A stretch of 55,137 nucleotides of DNA from Peribacillus frigoritolerans (GCF_004358755.1 NZ_SMZY01000009.1:1-55137), one strand, 5' to 3'. Numbered from the stretch's first letter, positions 10,725-20,798 are shown. Translations and numbers: made by a program. Notes: generated by a model not told the origin, from the letters alone.

Positions 10725-11492
10725 TTATATGTTGTTTCTTTCATAAATAAGCTGCAGGCCCTTTAACGTGAGAAAAGGATCGACAATTTCAATTACACTT
10801 GATTCTGATGCAATCAATGATGCCAGTCCTCCTGTAGCAATAACCTTAGGCTCTGCTTTTGCCTGTTGTTTCATTCTATTAACAATACCTTCGACTTGTC
10901 CTACATAGCCAAATAAAATACCGGCCTGCATCGCACTTACTGTATTTTTTCCGATAATATCATCCGGTCTTGCAATTTCGATTCTCGGAAGTTTGGCAGC
11001 ACGTGAATATAACGCTTCTGTCGAAATGTTAATTCCGGGGGCAATAGCTCCCCCCATATATTGTTTTTCCTCATTGATATAACAATAGGTTGTCGCTGTC
11101 CCAAAGTCTACAATAATCAATGGTCCTCCGTATAAGTGAATGCCCGCTACTGCATTTACAATACGGTCAGCCCCGACCTCACGCGGATTCTCATATTTTA
11201 TGTTCAGACCCGTTTTAATTCCCGGTCCAACAACTAAAGGCTTTTGCTTAAAGTACTTTGAGCACATTCTCTCAAGTGAGAACATTATTGGAGGAACAAC
11301 CGACGAAATAATAATGCCTTTTATGTCGGAAAGATGTATGCCTTCATGCTCAAATAATGATTTGATCAGCATGCCAAATTCATCTTCCGTTTTGTTTCTT
11401 GTCGTTTCAATACGCCAGTGATGTTTTAATTCATCACTTTCAAAAACGCCTAAAACCGTATTTGTATTCCCTACATCCAATACTAAAAACAT
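10725..11492 (-). CDS. coaX: type III pantothenate kinase
   Basis: First step of coenzyme A synthesis, in the ASKHA fold. The 255 residues carry the phosphate-1 motif [10 protein letters not shown] at the N-terminus, [20 protein letters not shown] and the adenosine region VIATGGLA, all diagnostic of CoaX rather than CoaA. Start chosen at ATG 11492 ([12 protein letters not shown]), as in B. subtilis, with GTGGTG six bases upstream. An upstream in-frame GTG would add four residues. Confidence 0.95.
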   Translation of the reverse strand: MFLVLDVGNTNTVLGVFESDELKHHWRIETTRNKTEDEFGMLIKSLFEHEGIHLSDIKGIIISSVVPPIMFSLERMCSKYFKQKPLVVGPGIKTGLNIKYENPREVGADRIVNAVAGIHLYGGPLIIVDFGTATTYCYINEEKQYMGGAIAPGINISTEALYSRAAKLPRIEIARPDDIIGKNTVSAMQAGILFGYVGQVEGIVNRMKQQAKAEPKVIATGGLASLIASESSVIEIVDPFLTLKGLQLIYERNNI

Positions 11493-11657
11493 ATGTATCA
11501 CCACTTTGTCTAGTTTCTTTTACCAATCCAGGGTTCTTTCTTTTCAATCATATCATATGAGTTAAGGATTCGAATCGGTTAAAAATAAGAACTGAATCCA
11601 TTTTTATTCCCCGAAATAAACGACATCTCCATTTTATTCTTTTTAGAAGATGAAATG

Positions 11658-11700
11658 CAAAAAGAAAGAACCGCAAGCTCATAATGAACTTGCGGTTCTC
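11658..11700 (-). terminator. ftsH terminator
   Basis: Ten-base-pair stem GAACCGCAAG/CTTGCGGTTC (11668-11698), 14 bases after the ftsH stop, followed by TTTCTTTTT on the minus strand. Confidence 0.9.
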
Positions 11701-11711
11701 TCCCATATCAC

Positions 11712-13646
11712 TTAATCTTCTTTGCGATCTTCATGTATTTCTGATGTTTGTTCTTCATCCTTTTTCGGGAGGATGTTTACTTTCACATCTTCTTGTTTTT
11801 TATCAAGAGCTGCAGCAGGACGTTCCGGCAATGTGCCATGATCCACAAGATGTTTAATTTGTTCTGCATCTAGTGTTTCAATTTCAAGCAGCGTTTGAGC
11901 AATCAGCTCTAATTTATCACGATTCTCAGTAAGAATCTTCTTAGCACGCTCATAGCTTTCTTTAATGAAGCGCTGCACTTCCATATCAATTTCATGTGCA
12001 ATGGCATCACTATAGTTCTGCTCGCTGTTGAAATCGCGTCCTAAGAACACTTGTCCTTGCGATTGTCCAAATTGCAATGGTCCAAGCTTATCACTCATAC
12101 CAAACTCCGTTACCATGCGGCGGGCAATGCCTGTCGCACGCTGGAAGTCATTGGATGCTCCTGTGCTGACTTCGCCGAATACGATGTCCTCAGCCACACG
12201 GCCTCCAAGCAGTCCGGTAATTTTATCAAGAAGCTCAGGCTTCGTCATAAAGTAACGATCCTCTTTCGGAAGCATAACCGCGTACCCGCCCGCTTGACCG
12301 CGCGGAACGATTGTTACCTTGTGCACCATATCAGCCTCATCAAGAATCACTCCGATAATTGTATGCCCTGCTTCATGGTAGGCAACAATTTTGCGTTCTT
12401 TTTGAGAAATAACACGGCTCTTCTTCGCAGGACCAGCAATTACACGGTCTGTTGCCTCATCGATATCAGTCATATCGACCTTTTTCTTATCACGGCGTGC
12501 AGCAACAAGTGCAGCCTCATTCAGCAAGTTTTCAAGATCTGCTCCTGAAAATCCAGGTGTACGTGCAGCGATTGATTTTAAGTTAACAGATTCATCTAAA
12601 GGCTTGTTTCGGGCATGAACTTCCAGAACTGCTTCACGGCCTTTAAGATCAGGACGGTCAACCGTAATCTGACGGTCAAAACGGCCTGGACGCAATAATG
12701 CAGGGTCAAGGATGTCAGGGCGGTTCGTAGCAGCAATCATGATGATTCCTTCATTTCCGCCGAAACCGTCCATTTCAACAAGCAATTGGTTAAGTGTCTG
12801 CTCACGCTCATCATGGCCTCCGCCGAGACCCGCGCCGCGCTGACGGCCGACTGCATCAATTTCATCAATAAAGATGATACACGGTGCATTCTTCTTCGCA
12901 TTCTCAAACAAGTCACGAACACGTGAAGCCCCTACACCGACAAACATTTCAACGAAATCTGATCCGCTTATAGAGAAGAATGGCACGCCAGCCTCTCCGG
13001 CAGCAGCACGAGCAAGAAGCGTTTTACCCGTTCCAGGAGGTCCTACAAGAAGAACACCTTTAGGAATACGTGCACCAAGCTCTGCGAATTTACGCGGATC
13101 CTTCAGGAATTCCACGACTTCTATAAGCTCCTGCTTCTCTTCATCTGCACCTGCAACGTCTTTAAATCTGACCTTTTTCTTTTCTTCGCTGTAAAGCTTG
13201 GCTTTGCTTTTTCCAAAGTTCATGACACGGCTGCCGCCGCCCTGAGCCTGGTTAAGCAAGAAGAAGAAAAGAATGAAGATAATGACAAAAGGTATGATGG
13301 ATGTAAAGAACGTTACCCATCCGCTGGTTTCTTCTGCAGGCACGAACTTAACGGTCGTTTTACCCTGAGAAGCAGCGTCCACACGGTCTAATGCTTTGTC
13401 GCTTAATACATGAGTGACAAATAACTCATCATCTTTATAATCATTCAACTTACCTTTTACTTCATATACCCCGCGCAGCGGCTGAATCGTTATTTCTTCA
13501 ACATCCCCAGCCTCAAGTTCGGAAATGAATTTGCTGTAAGTTAATGGTTCAGTTTTTGTATTGTTCCCTTGGAAAAAACTGACGACTCCAATTACCACTA
13601 AAAAGATTAATAAATAAAATATGGTATTACGGAAGATCCGATTCAT
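11712..13646 (-). CDS. ftsH: ATP-dependent membrane zinc metalloprotease FtsH
   Basis: Membrane-anchored AAA+ protease that degrades misfolded membrane and regulatory proteins; in B. subtilis it also degrades Spo0E. The 644 residues show transmembrane helices near 8-25 and 112-132 flanking an outside domain. Walker A GPPGTGKT is near 202-209, Walker B FIDEID near 259-264, the second region of homology ends in RPGRFDR, and the zinc motif HEAGH is near 424-428. The tail is acidic and variable. ATG start with a strong GGAGGAGG site. It follows hprT by about 100 bases. Confidence 0.98.
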   Translation of the reverse strand: MNRIFRNTIFYLLIFLVVIGVVSFFQGNNTKTEPLTYSKFISELEAGDVEEITIQPLRGVYEVKGKLNDYKDDELFVTHVLSDKALDRVDAASQGKTTVKFVPAEETSGWVTFFTSIIPFVIIFILFFFLLNQAQGGGSRVMNFGKSKAKLYSEEKKKVRFKDVAGADEEKQELIEVVEFLKDPRKFAELGARIPKGVLLVGPPGTGKTLLARAAAGEAGVPFFSISGSDFVEMFVGVGASRVRDLFENAKKNAPCIIFIDEIDAVGRQRGAGLGGGHDEREQTLNQLLVEMDGFGGNEGIIMIAATNRPDILDPALLRPGRFDRQITVDRPDLKGREAVLEVHARNKPLDESVNLKSIAARTPGFSGADLENLLNEAALVAARRDKKKVDMTDIDEATDRVIAGPAKKSRVISQKERKIVAYHEAGHTIIGVILDEADMVHKVTIVPRGQAGGYAVMLPKEDRYFMTKPELLDKITGLLGGRVAEDIVFGEVSTGASNDFQRATGIARRMVTEFGMSDKLGPLQFGQSQGQVFLGRDFNSEQNYSDAIAHEIDMEVQRFIKESYERAKKILTENRDKLELIAQTLLEIETLDAEQIKHLVDHGTLPERPAAALDKKQEDVKVNILPKKDEEQTSEIHEDRKED

Positions 13647-13749
13647 TCCTTACCTCCTCCCACAGTAAACACAACTATTTTAAATAGTATCATAGAAAAT
13701 CATGGCAATACAACTAATTAGCCATTTGTGTACTTGACAAAATCAAGCG

Positions 13750-14292
13750 TCATTTATTTTGATAAATTTCAGGCTTCAGTACGCCGATGTACGGAAGATT
13801 GCGGTAGCGTTCAATGTAATCCAAGCCATAGCCGACTACAAATGCATCCGGCACTTCAAAGCCTACGTAATCCGCCTGGATATCAGCTTTGCGTCCAGTC
13901 GGTTTATCTAGCAGCGTTACAATGCTGATTGTTTTTGCTTTGCGGTAACGGAAAAGCTCAACTAAGTAGCTTAAAGTCAGTCCGCTGTCGATGATATCTT
14001 CGATGATCAGAATGTCTCTGCCTTCAACTGAAGTATCCAAATCCTTAAGGATTTTAACTTCTCCGGAAGAGACTGTAGATGTACCATAACTCGAAACATC
14101 CATGAAGTCCATTTCCAAGTATGTATCAATGTTCTTCAGCAAGTCAGCCATAAAAGGCATAGCACCTTTTAAAACACCGATTGCAAGCGGAAAACGGTCT
14201 TTATATTCTTCCGTCAGCACTTTGCCCAATTCTTTTACTTTGACACTGATCTCTTCTTCTGTGATTAATACTTTTTCGATATCCTGCTTCAT
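13750..14292 (-). CDS. hprT: hypoxanthine phosphoribosyltransferase
   Basis: Purine salvage enzyme making IMP or GMP from hypoxanthine or guanine and PRPP; it is inhibited by (p)ppGpp in Bacillus. The 180 residues include [13 protein letters not shown], the flexible-loop segment [10 protein letters not shown] and the PRPP-binding signature [14 protein letters not shown]. It starts 21 bases after tilS, forming the conserved tilS-hprT-ftsH cluster. ATG start after TAGGGGG at an 11-base distance. Confidence 0.97.
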   Translation of the reverse strand: MKQDIEKVLITEEEISVKVKELGKVLTEEYKDRFPLAIGVLKGAMPFMADLLKNIDTYLEMDFMDVSSYGTSTVSSGEVKILKDLDTSVEGRDILIIEDIIDSGLTLSYLVELFRYRKAKTISIVTLLDKPTGRKADIQADYVGFEVPDAFVVGYGLDYIERYRNLPYIGVLKPEIYQNK

Positions 14293-14313
14293 TACAAGTT
14301 GCCCCCTACAAAA

Positions 14314-15699
14314 TCATTGCTCTTTATATTCCAGTACAATACAATCACCCTCGGTTAACCCGTATTCTTCAAAGGAAGATTTCTTAAGGCCGGGAAGCCA
14401 AAGGATATTACCGCTGCCATCTTCTAAAACAGGCCAGCTGTTTCTCTTATTGATCGGTACTTTAGCATCAATAAATATATCTTTTACTTTTTTCGTACCG
14501 TTCATGCCTTTCAGTTTGATTTTATCACCCTGCCTTCTTGTGCGGATAAGCAAGGGCTTGTTCAAAGAAGAATATGGCATGACGAACACATGGTTCCCTG
14601 ACAGAACATCAGGACTCCTGTCCGAAATTTCACAAGTTATGATATACCCGTTTGGGAGGGCTGTGCGAGAAGGTATCTGCACCTGCATCTCATATGACTG
14701 GTCTGTGTTTTGTTCAAAAGTAAACAAACACGTTTGATAAGATTTGATTACTTTTAGACCGTCGGGGTAATCAAGTGAACCGGAAGGATGTTTTTGCGAG
14801 AGTAAGGACTGAAGACTCTCTATATGTATAGAAGAAAGGGAAGATGGAATATCTTCGTAAAGATAGTTTAATATTAGTTGAATACCTCTTCTTTGTAAAG
14901 GCATAGGCAGGGTTTTAAACATTTCAATATTCAGTTCAATTTCGTTCTTTTCTTTCCTTTTCAATACTGTATTCAATTTTTCTATCGTTAATTCCTGTAA
15001 GAACTGCTCATCTTCTCTAAATGTTCTGCTGAAAAACTGAAATCTCTCATGAACCTTAGGGTTTTCTTCCTTAAGAAACGGCAAAACATGTTTGCGGAAG
15101 CGATTTCTTGTATAGTCCTGCTTCTCGTTGCTTGGATCAAAACGCGGAGACAGCCCGTGTTCAAGACAGTACGCAAGAATTTGATCTTTAGTAAAGGATA
15201 AGAACGGACGAATGATTTTACCACTGTTAAACTCACGGATTTCAGGAATTCCGGCAATTGAAGCACCAAGTCCTCCTCTTGTCATTCTCATCAAAATGGT
15301 TTCAACCTGATCATCGCCATGATGCCCTAAAGCCAAAAACGCTCCATCATGTTTCTCCATTACCTTGCTGTAGAAAGAGTAGCGGCACTCTCTGGCTGCA
15401 TTCTGAGCACTCATTTCCGGGTGCTTGCGCGCGAAATCAGGAACGTTGAGCTGAACAGCTTCACATAGAATTCCATTTGAGCGGCAATAGTGCTTAACAA
15501 ATTCCATTTCTTCTTCTGATTGTGAACCTCTAAACATATGATCCACATGAGCAGCAATGATTGAAAGACGTAAGGATTGCTGAAACCTCATAAATAGATG
15601 AAGAAGGGCGAGAGAATCAGGACCGCCTGAAACCCCAATTACAACGGTGGCATCTTTTATATCGTTTACATTAAGAAAAGTCCGGAAACGTTCTAGCAT
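14314..15699 (-). CDS. tilS: tRNA(Ile) lysidine synthetase
   Basis: Converts the wobble cytidine of tRNA-Ile(CAU) to lysidine, an essential modification. The 461-residue protein has the N-type PP-loop GVSGGPDSLALLHLF near residues 22-36, then AAHVDHMFRG and LGHHGDDQVETILMRM. The C-terminal TilS domain includes RTRRQGDKIKLKGMNGTKKV. ATG start with GAGG six bases upstream. It is slightly shorter than the B. subtilis protein, with no missing core motif. Confidence 0.96.
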   Translation of the reverse strand: MLERFRTFLNVNDIKDATVVIGVSGGPDSLALLHLFMRFQQSLRLSIIAAHVDHMFRGSQSEEEMEFVKHYCRSNGILCEAVQLNVPDFARKHPEMSAQNAARECRYSFYSKVMEKHDGAFLALGHHGDDQVETILMRMTRGGLGASIAGIPEIREFNSGKIIRPFLSFTKDQILAYCLEHGLSPRFDPSNEKQDYTRNRFRKHVLPFLKEENPKVHERFQFFSRTFREDEQFLQELTIEKLNTVLKRKEKNEIELNIEMFKTLPMPLQRRGIQLILNYLYEDIPSSLSSIHIESLQSLLSQKHPSGSLDYPDGLKVIKSYQTCLFTFEQNTDQSYEMQVQIPSRTALPNGYIITCEISDRSPDVLSGNHVFVMPYSSLNKPLLIRTRRQGDKIKLKGMNGTKKVKDIFIDAKVPINKRNSWPVLEDGSGNILWLPGLKKSSFEEYGLTEGDCIVLEYKEQ

Positions 15700-15840
15700 G
15701 GCATTCCTCTTTTATAGCTGAATTTAATAAGTTTTTCCTAAAACGCAACAGTCTGAGAACGGTACATTCTAACATTCATACTATCACGCATACTTTGGCG
15801 TCTGCAAAAAAGAAGTCCCCCGTTCACATATTTATCAAAT

Positions 15841-16827
15841 TTACATGAGATAGTGATATACATAGAACGAATAGATAATACATAAGGCAGCAATAATCAG
15901 GACCGTTTCGGCCCATCCGCTTACTCTGCTCTTCTTTTTAACCTGCACGCGCGTAGTTTTCTGTTGCTGGTTCTGAGCGGGCTGATTGACTGAAGCAGAG
16001 GGCTTTCTGCTCGGTTTTGGATAAAGAGACTGCAGAAAATCCTGTTTCATTTCAGAAGCATATTTGTATTTTCCCAAGATGGCATTTTTTAAAACGGCAG
16101 AATGCTGGCGCAGATATGGATTTGACTGAATAACAGCATCCAGCTGACCGTATCCGTCTCCCTGCTTTTTAAATCGTTTAGGGTATACAGAATTAATTAC
16201 GATCATAGCGGCTGCAAACAGATCATACTCAGGATCCGCTTTACGGGTCCCAAGTCCCCAGTACCCTCTGTCAAAATAATCGGTGAACTCTTTTATCGAT
16301 CTCCCCTGAAGCGTTGTTCCTCCAACATCTATAAACCTGAGCCGAACAGGCCTGTCAGCAACAATCAGATTCTCCGGCTTCAAGTCGCCGAAAACCCAGC
16401 CTGCCTGATGAAGCTCCTGCAGATTCGAGAGGAGCTGAATCGTTAAAACACCAATCCACTCATGTCCATTGTTCCCGATAAAATCAAGATATTGCTTTCC
16501 CTTAATATACTCCATAACATAAAAAGGAACTTGCGTTCGAGTCCTGGGATTCACCCAATCATCTACATCAATTAAAGCAGGTCCAAGGGAATTCCCCTGG
16601 ACCTTTGAAAAGTGTTTAAGGACATTCACTTCAGAAGTAATGGACATGCTGTTCTCACTGACTTTGAGAGCTGAAAGACCATTTTTCCCCTCTGCTAAAT
16701 AGACAATCCCTGTAGCACCCTGGCCAAGAGCTTTCACGATCCGGTATTGCTGATGATGCCACTTTCCCTTGATAATGGTGCCTGGTGCAGCTTTACATGT
16801 TTGATTCATTGAAGTATTGTTCATCAT
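15841..16827 (-). CDS. yabT: Hanks-type serine/threonine kinase with C-terminal membrane anchor
   Basis: Matches B. subtilis YabT, a sporulation kinase activated by DNA and known to phosphorylate RecA and AbrB. Visible kinase parts are the glycine loop GQGATG (35-40), the catalytic lysine in SALKVSE (about 55) and the catalytic loop VFGDLKPENL, where the usual HRD is GD, as in YabT. The DFG position reads IDVGG. A basic stretch rich in K/R/Q precedes a single C-terminal transmembrane helix, leaving the kinase in the cytoplasm. It lacks the PASTA domains of PrkC. It overlaps yabS by 35 bases and shares its sigma-F promoter. Confidence 0.93.
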   Translation of the reverse strand: MMNNTSMNQTCKAAPGTIIKGKWHHQQYRIVKALGQGATGIVYLAEGKNGLSALKVSENSMSITSEVNVLKHFSKVQGNSLGPALIDVDDWVNPRTRTQVPFYVMEYIKGKQYLDFIGNNGHEWIGVLTIQLLSNLQELHQAGWVFGDLKPENLIVADRPVRLRFIDVGGTTLQGRSIKEFTDYFDRGYWGLGTRKADPEYDLFAAAMIVINSVYPKRFKKQGDGYGQLDAVIQSNPYLRQHSAVLKNAILGKYKYASEMKQDFLQSLYPKPSRKPSASVNQPAQNQQQKTTRVQVKKKSRVSGWAETVLIIAALCIIYSFYVYHYLM

Positions 16828-17530
16828 CTGAGAGCAAACTCCTTAAAGAACGCTTTTTCTTAAATGAGTGGATGCCGTCACGAATAGCCGGGCCGGTCGG
16901 TGTAATGCCGCCTGTAGTAAGTTTAGGAAAAATAGAGGAAAGAGATTCAAGTTTCGGTGTCCATTCTAAAATGGTTTCAACCTCTTCCTTTTTCCCAGGA
17001 AATACTGACACGGAAAATTGATTTTCCCCTATTCTCGAATTCAGACTGATGGATAAATCCAAAAGTGATTCTTTTACAGTTGGCAGCTTTGGCTTCATGC
17101 TTCCGCTCATATCTACTAAAATTAAAATCTCCATGCCGATCGTTTCGCCAAGCTCATCGACTACTTCCATCACCTCTCCCCGTTTTTCAGGAGAAAGCTC
17201 CTCCATCGTCACTTTCTTCCCGAGGATTTGCTGAAGTTCAGAATTGACCACGCCTTGCAGAGTCTGAGTCATCGCTTGTCTTGTCACCATTTGCACCGTT
17301 TGAGAAAGCTGATGGGCATAGACAATCTGGCTTACGCCTCCGCCCGACATAGCAATTCCTTCAATCTCATCGATTGCTTCCTGATCAATTACATTTTCTT
17401 CTACAATTCCGATCACGTTCACTGAAATTCCTTGTTCTTTCGCAAGAGCCGCCATCGCTATTGGATCTTCGCCGTGATTTGAGCAGCCGTCTGTTATAAG
17501 CAGAATTTGTTTTAACTTCCCTTTATTCAT
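16793..17530 (-). CDS. yabS: VWFA-domain protein
   Basis: A 245-residue soluble protein with a von Willebrand A-type fold. ILLITDGCSNHGEDP lies at the N-terminus, and a MIDAS-like DMSGS occurs at 140-144 with TPTGPAIRDG near 210. The order suggests part of one domain followed by a complete one. Such domains bind a divalent metal and a protein ligand. Biochemical function is unknown. It is always paired with kinase YabT in Bacillus, and here the stop lies inside yabT. ATG start with GGAGGGG. Promoter evidence places it under sigma-F in the forespore. Confidence 0.88.
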   Translation of the reverse strand: MNKGKLKQILLITDGCSNHGEDPIAMAALAKEQGISVNVIGIVEENVIDQEAIDEIEGIAMSGGGVSQIVYAHQLSQTVQMVTRQAMTQTLQGVVNSELQQILGKKVTMEELSPEKRGEVMEVVDELGETIGMEILILVDMSGSMKPKLPTVKESLLDLSISLNSRIGENQFSVSVFPGKKEEVETILEWTPKLESLSSIFPKLTTGGITPTGPAIRDGIHSFKKKRSLRSLLSDDEQYFNESNM

Positions 17531-17589
17531 TTTAGTTTAGCCCCTCCTAATATTTTCATCCTCTTATCACCAAGGAAATAATGTACTAC

Positions 17590-17619
17590 CATCCTCGCCA
17601 GGAAATAAGAGTTTTATAC
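17590..17619 (-). promoter_or_regulatory. yabS-yabT promoter, sigma-F type
   Basis: Minus strand: GTATA (17615-17619), 15 bases, then GGCGAGGATG (17590-17599). This matches the sigma-F consensus GYATA-N15-GGNNAWNHTR at all but one defined position. It lies 60 bases before the yabS start. Confidence 0.6.
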
Positions 17620-17651
17620 TTTAGAAGGGACTTGTATAAAGGGTGCTTCTT

Positions 17652-20132
17652 CTACATCACATTCTGTTTTTTATAGTGCTTGGACGTCGGTATAGAAGCC
17701 CATTTAGGGGTATTATGATCGATTTTGGCTACAACAACTGTCATATCATCTTCAATCTTGCCTGCTCTTGTCCGGATAACCTCCTCCATTATTAAATCTG
17801 CAACCTCCTGAGGGTCCATCGTCTCTAACTCCTTAATTTTTCTCTTCATCCATAAATCATGATTCTCCACATGCTTCGGCCCCTCAAAGATGCCGTCGCT
17901 CATCATAATCAGAAGGTCTCCGGCCTTCAGCTGCTCACCAACCACATCGACATCAAATTCATCGATGATTCCCATCGGCAGATTGCTCGCTTGAATTTTC
18001 ATAATTTGATCGCCGCGTTTAATGAAGCTTGGAGTCGATCCAATCTTTAAAAACTTGCAGGTTGCATCCTGCAGATCCACAATAGCGAGATCAAGCGTTG
18101 AAAAGATTTCATCTGTGGTTCTTAAAGATAATATGGAATTAATTGTCTTGATCGCTACTTTTTCCTCAATTCCGGACTGCAGAATCTTTTGAAGCAGCTT
18201 GATCGTCTCATTACTCTCGAAGTGGGCCCTCACCCCATTCCCCATTCCGTCGCTGATCGCAATCGCATACTTTCCAAAGCCAAGTTCAATCGTTGAATAA
18301 CTGTCTCCTGAAACAAGACCTCCTCCTTTTGCAGCATGAGCTACACCGGAATCAACCCTATATGTTCTCGAAGAACCAAAGGACACGTGACAGTATCCGT
18401 TCGGATAGCTCGAGCATTCTTCATGTTTCACGATTACTGACTCTTCCAGAATATCAGAGAGCATTGGTGCGATAATCTTCTCGCACTCACCGTGTCCATT
18501 GCAAAATGGAATGCTCATCTCGATATCAACGTTCCCCTGTTCCAGGCTGTAAATATCCACATGGCCGATTTCAATCCCAAAGCTTTGGAGCGCTTCAAGA
18601 ATTTGTTCCTCCTGAACAAAATGGTTTTCCCTCTCCCGTTTTATTTCCTTTGCAAAATCCTCCATGACCTGCGAAACGCCCATCAGCTGTTCCGCTACAA
18701 GCCTTCTGCTCTCCTGCACCTGCTCTTTTAACTTTTCATTCGCGTCATAATAGTTGATTTCCTGATCAATAGCCTCCTCTACTTTCTTTGGTTTTGAGCA
18801 ATATCTCTCAAATTCCTTTTTTAATTTCCGATTGCTATGATACGTATTCTGTTTGCTTTCATGCATAATTGTCTTCATAAAATCATAGGTTGTATCAAAG
18901 TTCTGCACCCAGCACCTTTCTTTTTTGAAACAGGTCTGACAGGTTTTTTCTGTTATCGTGCTTAAAAACAAGTCGGTACCCCTTTGATCTTCTGACTCTT
19001 CACTTTTTTCATAGAATGTGACAAAGCTTTCTGAAAGGGCATGGAATACTTGAGAGAATTGATCTACCCGATGTGCTGTTACATCCCTGATTTTTCTTAC
19101 ATACTGCTGCTGTTCTTGTGTATGTTCGTTTGTTCCTGGAATATGCTTGGCCAATTTATTTGTAATTGCCTTTGGTGTTAATAGAAATAACCCAATGGCA
19201 ATGAGAGATTCTGATAAGTTTATCATCAGGTCTTTTGACCCTTCACCGTAAAGTGAAATAAGCAGAGAGCCGATTAACAGACCTATGGCTGCCCCAAATT
19301 TCTGCCCTTCTTTTAAGAGACCTCCAAGCAGGCCCGAGAAGGCAAGGAGACTCATTTGATAGAGATTGCCGACATTGGCGAGACTCAGGATTAATCCGGT
19401 TACAACGCCGACTGTACACCCAATGCTGGATCCTCCAATAAAAGCAAACAGAAGCACGATATATCTCGATAAAATATGTTCTGCCTGCAGTTCCTGGTAA
19501 GTGACTCCGACAAAACCGGTCAGCACGGAAGCAAGCAGAATCATAATGCAGATGATTTCTTCTATTTTAAGAGACTGCTTGTACTTTCTGGCAGATATAA
19601 GAGGCAGGCTTTGCATAAAGATCAGTGTCAGGATAAACGCAAGTCCTGACTCAACTCCCGCCATCATATAATCGTACAGCGTGAGTGAACCCTCCAAATA
19701 GAAGTAACCGATTCTAGTCACCATCATCGAGAGGAAAACAACAAACGGCAATGCTTTCATTTTATCTTTATAGAATAGAGAGATTACTTTTTTCATGATC
19801 AGAAAGATAAGAATAGAGGCTGTGACAAATAGGGAGGTCTGCCACGATATGGTGACAGCTCCTGAGATCAGGGCAAGCGAGGAGAATAGCGCTTTATCTT
19901 TTTTCATTAAAAGGACAGCGCCAAAGAACGGCAGTGCAAATGGAAGTACTTCCGTTAAAATAAGCGCCCTTCCCAGAAGAAAGCCGATCATCACATAAAG
20001 GAGGCCTTTATGCAAAAAGAGCAGCTGCATTCTTGTTCCCAAACGATGAACAGAACGATTAAACCATTGATGTGTCCTCTCAAGATTCACTTCCGTCATG
20101 GGCTCTATAACCCTTCTTTCTACCTTTTCCAT
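17652..20132 (-). CDS. spoIIE: stage II sporulation protein E, PP2C phosphatase
   Basis: Dephosphorylates SpoIIAA to release sigma-F in the forespore, and takes part in polar septation with FtsZ. The 826-residue protein has about ten N-terminal transmembrane helices (to about residue 320) and a central FtsZ-interacting region. The C-terminal PP2C domain has metal-binding motifs SDGMGNG, MMSDGIFEG and DDMTVVV. I start it at ATG 20132 (MEKVERRVIEP), after a GTGGGGG site, matching the family. The longer in-frame extension is hydrophobic noise. It has a Spo0A-type promoter (separate entry). Confidence 0.98.
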   Translation of the reverse strand: MEKVERRVIEPMTEVNLERTHQWFNRSVHRLGTRMQLLFLHKGLLYVMIGFLLGRALILTEVLPFALPFFGAVLLMKKDKALFSSLALISGAVTISWQTSLFVTASILIFLIMKKVISLFYKDKMKALPFVVFLSMMVTRIGYFYLEGSLTLYDYMMAGVESGLAFILTLIFMQSLPLISARKYKQSLKIEEIICIMILLASVLTGFVGVTYQELQAEHILSRYIVLLFAFIGGSSIGCTVGVVTGLILSLANVGNLYQMSLLAFSGLLGGLLKEGQKFGAAIGLLIGSLLISLYGEGSKDLMINLSESLIAIGLFLLTPKAITNKLAKHIPGTNEHTQEQQQYVRKIRDVTAHRVDQFSQVFHALSESFVTFYEKSEESEDQRGTDLFLSTITEKTCQTCFKKERCWVQNFDTTYDFMKTIMHESKQNTYHSNRKLKKEFERYCSKPKKVEEAIDQEINYYDANEKLKEQVQESRRLVAEQLMGVSQVMEDFAKEIKRERENHFVQEEQILEALQSFGIEIGHVDIYSLEQGNVDIEMSIPFCNGHGECEKIIAPMLSDILEESVIVKHEECSSYPNGYCHVSFGSSRTYRVDSGVAHAAKGGGLVSGDSYSTIELGFGKYAIAISDGMGNGVRAHFESNETIKLLQKILQSGIEEKVAIKTINSILSLRTTDEIFSTLDLAIVDLQDATCKFLKIGSTPSFIKRGDQIMKIQASNLPMGIIDEFDVDVVGEQLKAGDLLIMMSDGIFEGPKHVENHDLWMKRKIKELETMDPQEVADLIMEEVIRTRAGKIEDDMTVVVAKIDHNTPKWASIPTSKHYKKQNVM

Positions 20133-20165
20133 ATTTTCATTCCCCCACTTTTTAATGTTGTGGTT

Positions 20166-20198
20166 ATTATATCGAAGGCAAAAAAAAGATTTTGTCAA
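20166..20198 (-). promoter_or_regulatory. spoIIE promoter: sigma-A with 21-bp spacer and 0A box
   Basis: Minus strand: perfect TTGACA (20193-20198), exactly 21 bases, and perfect TATAAT (20166-20171). Such over-long spacing is the hallmark of spoIIE/spoIIG promoters, which need Spo0A~P. Overlapping the -35 on the plus strand is a perfect 0A box, TTTGTCAAA. Weaker 0A-like sites lie upstream at 20225-20233 and 20244-20252. Confidence 0.88.
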
Positions 20199-20287
20199 AA
20201 GAAGGAAGCTCATCCCAAAAAACGTTCGACTGTTTTTTTGAATAGCGACAAAATGCCCGAAAAAGCTTTTTATTCTTATAAAGAAGA

Positions 20288-20325
20288 ACAAAAAAACCCT
20301 GATTTTCCATTAAGGAAAATCAGGG
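20288..20325 (-). terminator. tRNA-Met/tRNA-Glu terminator
   Basis: Long perfect stem (CCCTGATTTTCC paired with GGAAAATCAGGG) ending in a T run on the minus strand, just after tRNA-Glu. Confidence 0.93.
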
Positions 20326-20337
20326 TTTTTACAGTGA

Positions 20338-20409
20338 TGACCCGTACGGGATTCGAACCCGTGTTACCGCCGTGAAAGGGCGGTGTCTTAACCGCTTGAC
20401 CAACGGGCC
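20338..20409 (-). tRNA. tRNA-Glu (anticodon TTC)
   Basis: 72-nt cloverleaf read on the minus strand. It has 5' GGCCCGTT, an anticodon loop with TTC, T loop GGTTCGAATCC and 3' ACGGGTCA. CCA is not encoded. It lies between tRNA-Met and spoIIE, as in the B. subtilis trnSL pair. Confidence 0.95.
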
Positions 20410-20417
20410 GGAAAAAA

Positions 20418-20494
20418 TGGTAGCGGCGGAGGGAGTCGAACCCACGACCTCACGGGTATGAACCGTACGCTCTAGCCAGCTGAGCTACACCGCC
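20418..20494 (-). tRNA. tRNA-Met, elongator (anticodon CAT)
   Basis: 77 nt including an encoded CCA. It has 5' GGCGGTGTAGCTCAGCTGG, anticodon CAT and T loop GGTTCGACTCC. The regular G-C first pair and absence of the three-GC anticodon stem argue against initiator tRNA. A lysidine-modified Ile(CAT) tRNA is the other formal possibility. Confidence 0.92.
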
Positions 20495-20529
20495 ATTTTA
20501 ACTGCCAAATGTTATTAGGCACAAGATAT

Positions 20530-20558
20530 ATAATACAAAGGATTTCGACTTTCGTCAA
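20530..20558 (-). promoter_or_regulatory. tRNA operon promoter, sigma-A
   Basis: Minus strand TTGACG (20553-20558), a 17-base spacer and TATTAT (20530-20535), about 35 bases before tRNA-Met. Confidence 0.75.
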
Positions 20559-20737
20559 CAAAAAATAGAAAGTTGAAATATTCAGTAAACATTGTCGGAA
20601 TAAATAAGGACTATTTTTGAAATCATTCACTTATTTTGATCCGATAAAGAAATGCGGCTTTGCCTTAAAAACAGTCCCAAACATTCAGTTCAGCCAGCCT
20701 CCAGCATCTTTACTTTATGAAAAGAACCCATAAAAAA

Positions 20738-20763
20738 AGAAAGCACATTCGCATGTACTTTCT
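20738..20763 (-). terminator. yabR terminator
   Basis: Eleven-base-pair stem AGAAAGTACAT/ATGTGCTTTCT (one G-U pair) followed by a T run on the minus strand, 35 bases after the yabR stop. Confidence 0.88.
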
Positions 20764-20798
20764 CTGCCGTTTCAGCATTTATATCAGATAGCAGCAAG

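Noticed and set aside
10706-10744. Longer hslO starting at ATG 10744
   Set aside because: It would overlap coaX, lacks a good ribosome-binding site, and the added residues are not part of Hsp33.
20133-20291. 53-codon N-terminal extension of spoIIE
   Set aside because: It crosses the Spo0A-controlled promoter and does not resemble the family N-terminus; ATG 20132 has a good ribosome-binding site.
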